From Chloroflexota bacterium (GTDB taxonomy: Bacteria > Chloroflexota > Anaerolineae > Aggregatilineales > Phototrophicaceae): a stretch of 64,000 bases of DNA. Each line of letters opens with the position of its first letter. The first letter of the stretch is position 1. Under the pieces are notes generated by a model. The model was not told where the DNA came from. It was given only the letters and a program-made list of their open reading frames with translations, and made no database searches. Positions 62,795 through 64,000 of this stretch are shown piece after piece. The stretch spans positions 62,001 through 126,000 of the forward strand of contig WTGF01000086.1 in NCBI GenBank assembly GCA_011525385.1. The letters run 5' to 3'. A program made the position numbers and the translations under genes.

Positions 62795-64000
62795 ATGTCA
62801 TCGCCTGGCAAGAGATACTTGTACATTATCGCCTTTGTCAGCGGAATGACTACCCTCGCCATCGAATTATCGGCCTCCCGCTTGCTCGGCAACGTCTTTG
62901 GCAACAGCAATCTGGTCTGGGCAAATGTCATCGGACTGATGTTGCTCTATCTGACTGTCGGGTACTTCGTCGGCGGCCGCCTGGCGGATCGATATCCTCG
63001 CATTGGTGTCTTGCTGCAGATCATCATCTGGGCGGCCTTCCTCTGCGCCTTGATTCCCATCATTGCCAGGCCTGTTGTCACCCAGGCCGCTCAAGCGGTC
63101 TTCGGCGCGGACGCAGCATTGGCTCTGGGATCTTTCCTTTCGGTGCTCGTTCTTTTTTCGATCCCGGTTACGATGCTGGGCACGGTATCGCCATTCGTGA
63201 TTCGACTGTCGGTTCAACGGATTGAAGAGTCTGGCAAAATCGCCGGGCAGATCTATGCCGTCAGTACTTTGGGAAGCCTCTTGGGAACGTTCTTCCCGGT
63301 ACTGTGGATCATTCCAGAGCTGGGCACGACGCGCACCTTTCTGCTCTTCGCCGGCATCTTGTATTCGGTCGCCCTGGTCGGCCTCTTCGTGGTCAATCGC
63401 AGGGCGACGCTGGTTTATCTGTCCATGCCGCTCATTATCGCATTGCTGGCGCAGCTCCTGCTTCAAGGACCGCTCCGGCCTCCCGCCGCTAACGCCGCCC
63501 TCAGATACGAGAAAGAAAGCGCTTACAACTACATCCAGGTGCAAGAAGACAGCGATGGCTATCGCTATCTGTATCTGAACGAAGGTCAAGGCATCCATAG
63601 CCAATGGCACGAAACCGAAGTCCTCTATGGCGGAACCTGGGACTTTTTCTTGGTCGGCCCCTACTTAAATCAACCGCCCTTTCGCGCCGACCAAGTGACA
63701 TCACTGTTACTGATTGGTCTGGCTGCGGGCACCATCCCCCGGCAATACACGGCGATCTACGGCGACATACCTATTGACGGCATTGAAATTGATCCAGACA
63801 TTGTCGAGGCCGGCGCAGCGTATTTTGATATGAACGCGGCTTCCCTTCCCAACCTGACCGCATATACAGGCGATGGGCGATATCTGCTCAATCAAATGGA
63901 TCGCAGCTACAGCGTTATCGGCATTGACGCCTACCGTCCCCCCTATATTCCCTGGCACCTCACGACGGTTGAATTCTTCCTGGAAGTGAAAGCGCGCCTG
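62795..64000 (+). CDS. Fused MFS-like transporter / spermidine synthase domain protein, cut by window edge
   Basis: 402 residues visible without a stop; the gene runs off the right edge. The N-terminal 200 residues hold about seven transmembrane helices: MTTLAIELSASRLLGNVFGN, YFVGGRLADRYPRIGVLL and GQIYAVSTLGSLLGTFF are typical of fused MFS/spermidine synthases. The C-terminal part is the synthase fold: LLLIGLAAGTIPRQY, DGIEIDPDIVEAG, TAYTGDGRYLLN and VIGIDAYRPPYIPWHLTT. Some members lack the aminopropyl donor site, so activity is not certain. ATG 62795 has no strong ribosome site. Confidence 0.9.
   Translation, partial: MSSPGKRYLYIIAFVSGMTTLAIELSASRLLGNVFGNSNLVWANVIGLMLLYLTVGYFVGGRLADRYPRIGVLLQIIIWAAFLCALIPIIARPVVTQAAQAVFGADAALALGSFLSVLVLFSIPVTMLGTVSPFVIRLSVQRIEESGKIAGQIYAVSTLGSLLGTFFPVLWIIPELGTTRTFLLFAGILYSVALVGLFVVNRRATLVYLSMPLIIALLAQLLLQGPLRPPAANAALRYEKESAYNYIQVQEDSDGYRYLYLNEGQGIHSQWHETEVLYGGTWDFFLVGPYLNQPPFRADQVTSLLLIGLAAGTIPRQYTAIYGDIPIDGIEIDPDIVEAGAAYFDMNAASLPNLTAYTGDGRYLLNQMDRSYSVIGIDAYRPPYIPWHLTTVEFFLEVKARL

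Noticed and set aside
1..64000. Defence island, prophage, insertion sequence or secondary-metabolite cluster
   Set aside because: No transposase, integrase, restriction, toxin-antitoxin, Cas, phage structural or large synthase gene is visible; genes are mostly housekeeping and envelope functions.

Overview
The window looks like a chromosomal piece of an uncultured bacterium, most likely a member of the Chloroflexota. This rests on the gene content: a mevalonate-type isoprenoid set that includes isopentenyl phosphate kinase, as known from Roseiflexus; many secreted proteins with SH3b domains or Pro/Thr-rich linkers; polyphosphate-type glucokinase; and the mix of TlyA, TrmFO, HflX and a fused MFS/spermidine synthase. 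No rRNA or other taxonomic marker is present, so the assignment is an inference. Gene density is high, both strands are used about equally, and I see no prophage, insertion sequence, CRISPR array or defence island.

Layout. 1-5.0 kb (minus): a membrane protein resembling PrsW but without its catalytic residues, a small membrane-anchored protein, a secreted trypsin-like protease, tlyA and the start of lepA. 5.1-12 kb: a peptide-type ABC substrate-binding lipoprotein; a divergent isoprenoid locus (polyprenyl-phosphate transferase, mevalonate kinase and isopentenyl phosphate kinase on minus, a mevalonate (di)phosphate decarboxylase on plus); then rseP. 12-20.3 kb: HEAT and TPR proteins and an envelope group (LysM-M23 peptidase, SH3b proteins), with SCP2 and A-type Fe-S carrier genes. 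20.3-24.4 kb (minus): yigZ, tRNA-Glu, trpS, smpB, a TPR-membrane protein, tRNA-Leu. 24.6-29.6 kb (plus): plsX-fabF-trmFO-hflX. 30.8-41.7 kb (plus): an RNA methyltransferase followed by a surface-polysaccharide run (propeller lipoprotein, glycosidase/ligase fusion, sugar-nucleotide epimerase, O-antigen ligase, GtrA, glycosyltransferase, membrane protein). 41.6-54.4 kb: single genes or pairs (DinB, acpP, type 2 IPP isomerase, hemW, PP2C phosphatase plus response regulator, GT-C transferase, flavin reductase, ppgK, L,D-transpeptidase, asd-pheA). 54.5-64 kb: Hsp20, an adenosine-deaminase-like pseudoenzyme, pyrG, a Roadblock protein, MoxR-DUF58, a sarcosine-oxidase-like enzyme, an acetyltransferase and a truncated spermidine synthase fusion.

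How the parts fit. Mevalonate kinase, the decarboxylase, isopentenyl phosphate kinase and the type 2 isomerase together give most of a mevalonate-to-IPP/DMAPP route. Its prenyl products could feed the adjacent prenyl-phosphate transferase and the lipid-linked glycan machinery at 33-41 kb. plsX, fabF and acpP serve fatty-acid and phospholipid synthesis. The LysM/SH3b/L,D-transpeptidase genes point to an active cell wall.

Most unusual points: an adenosine-deaminase fold protein in which every catalytic position is replaced; a glycosidase-like domain fused to an O-antigen ligase with a His where the nucleophile Glu would be; a PrsW-like protein without its acidic residues; and a small dispersed intergenic repeat (four copies, two of them inverted around the flavin reductase gene).
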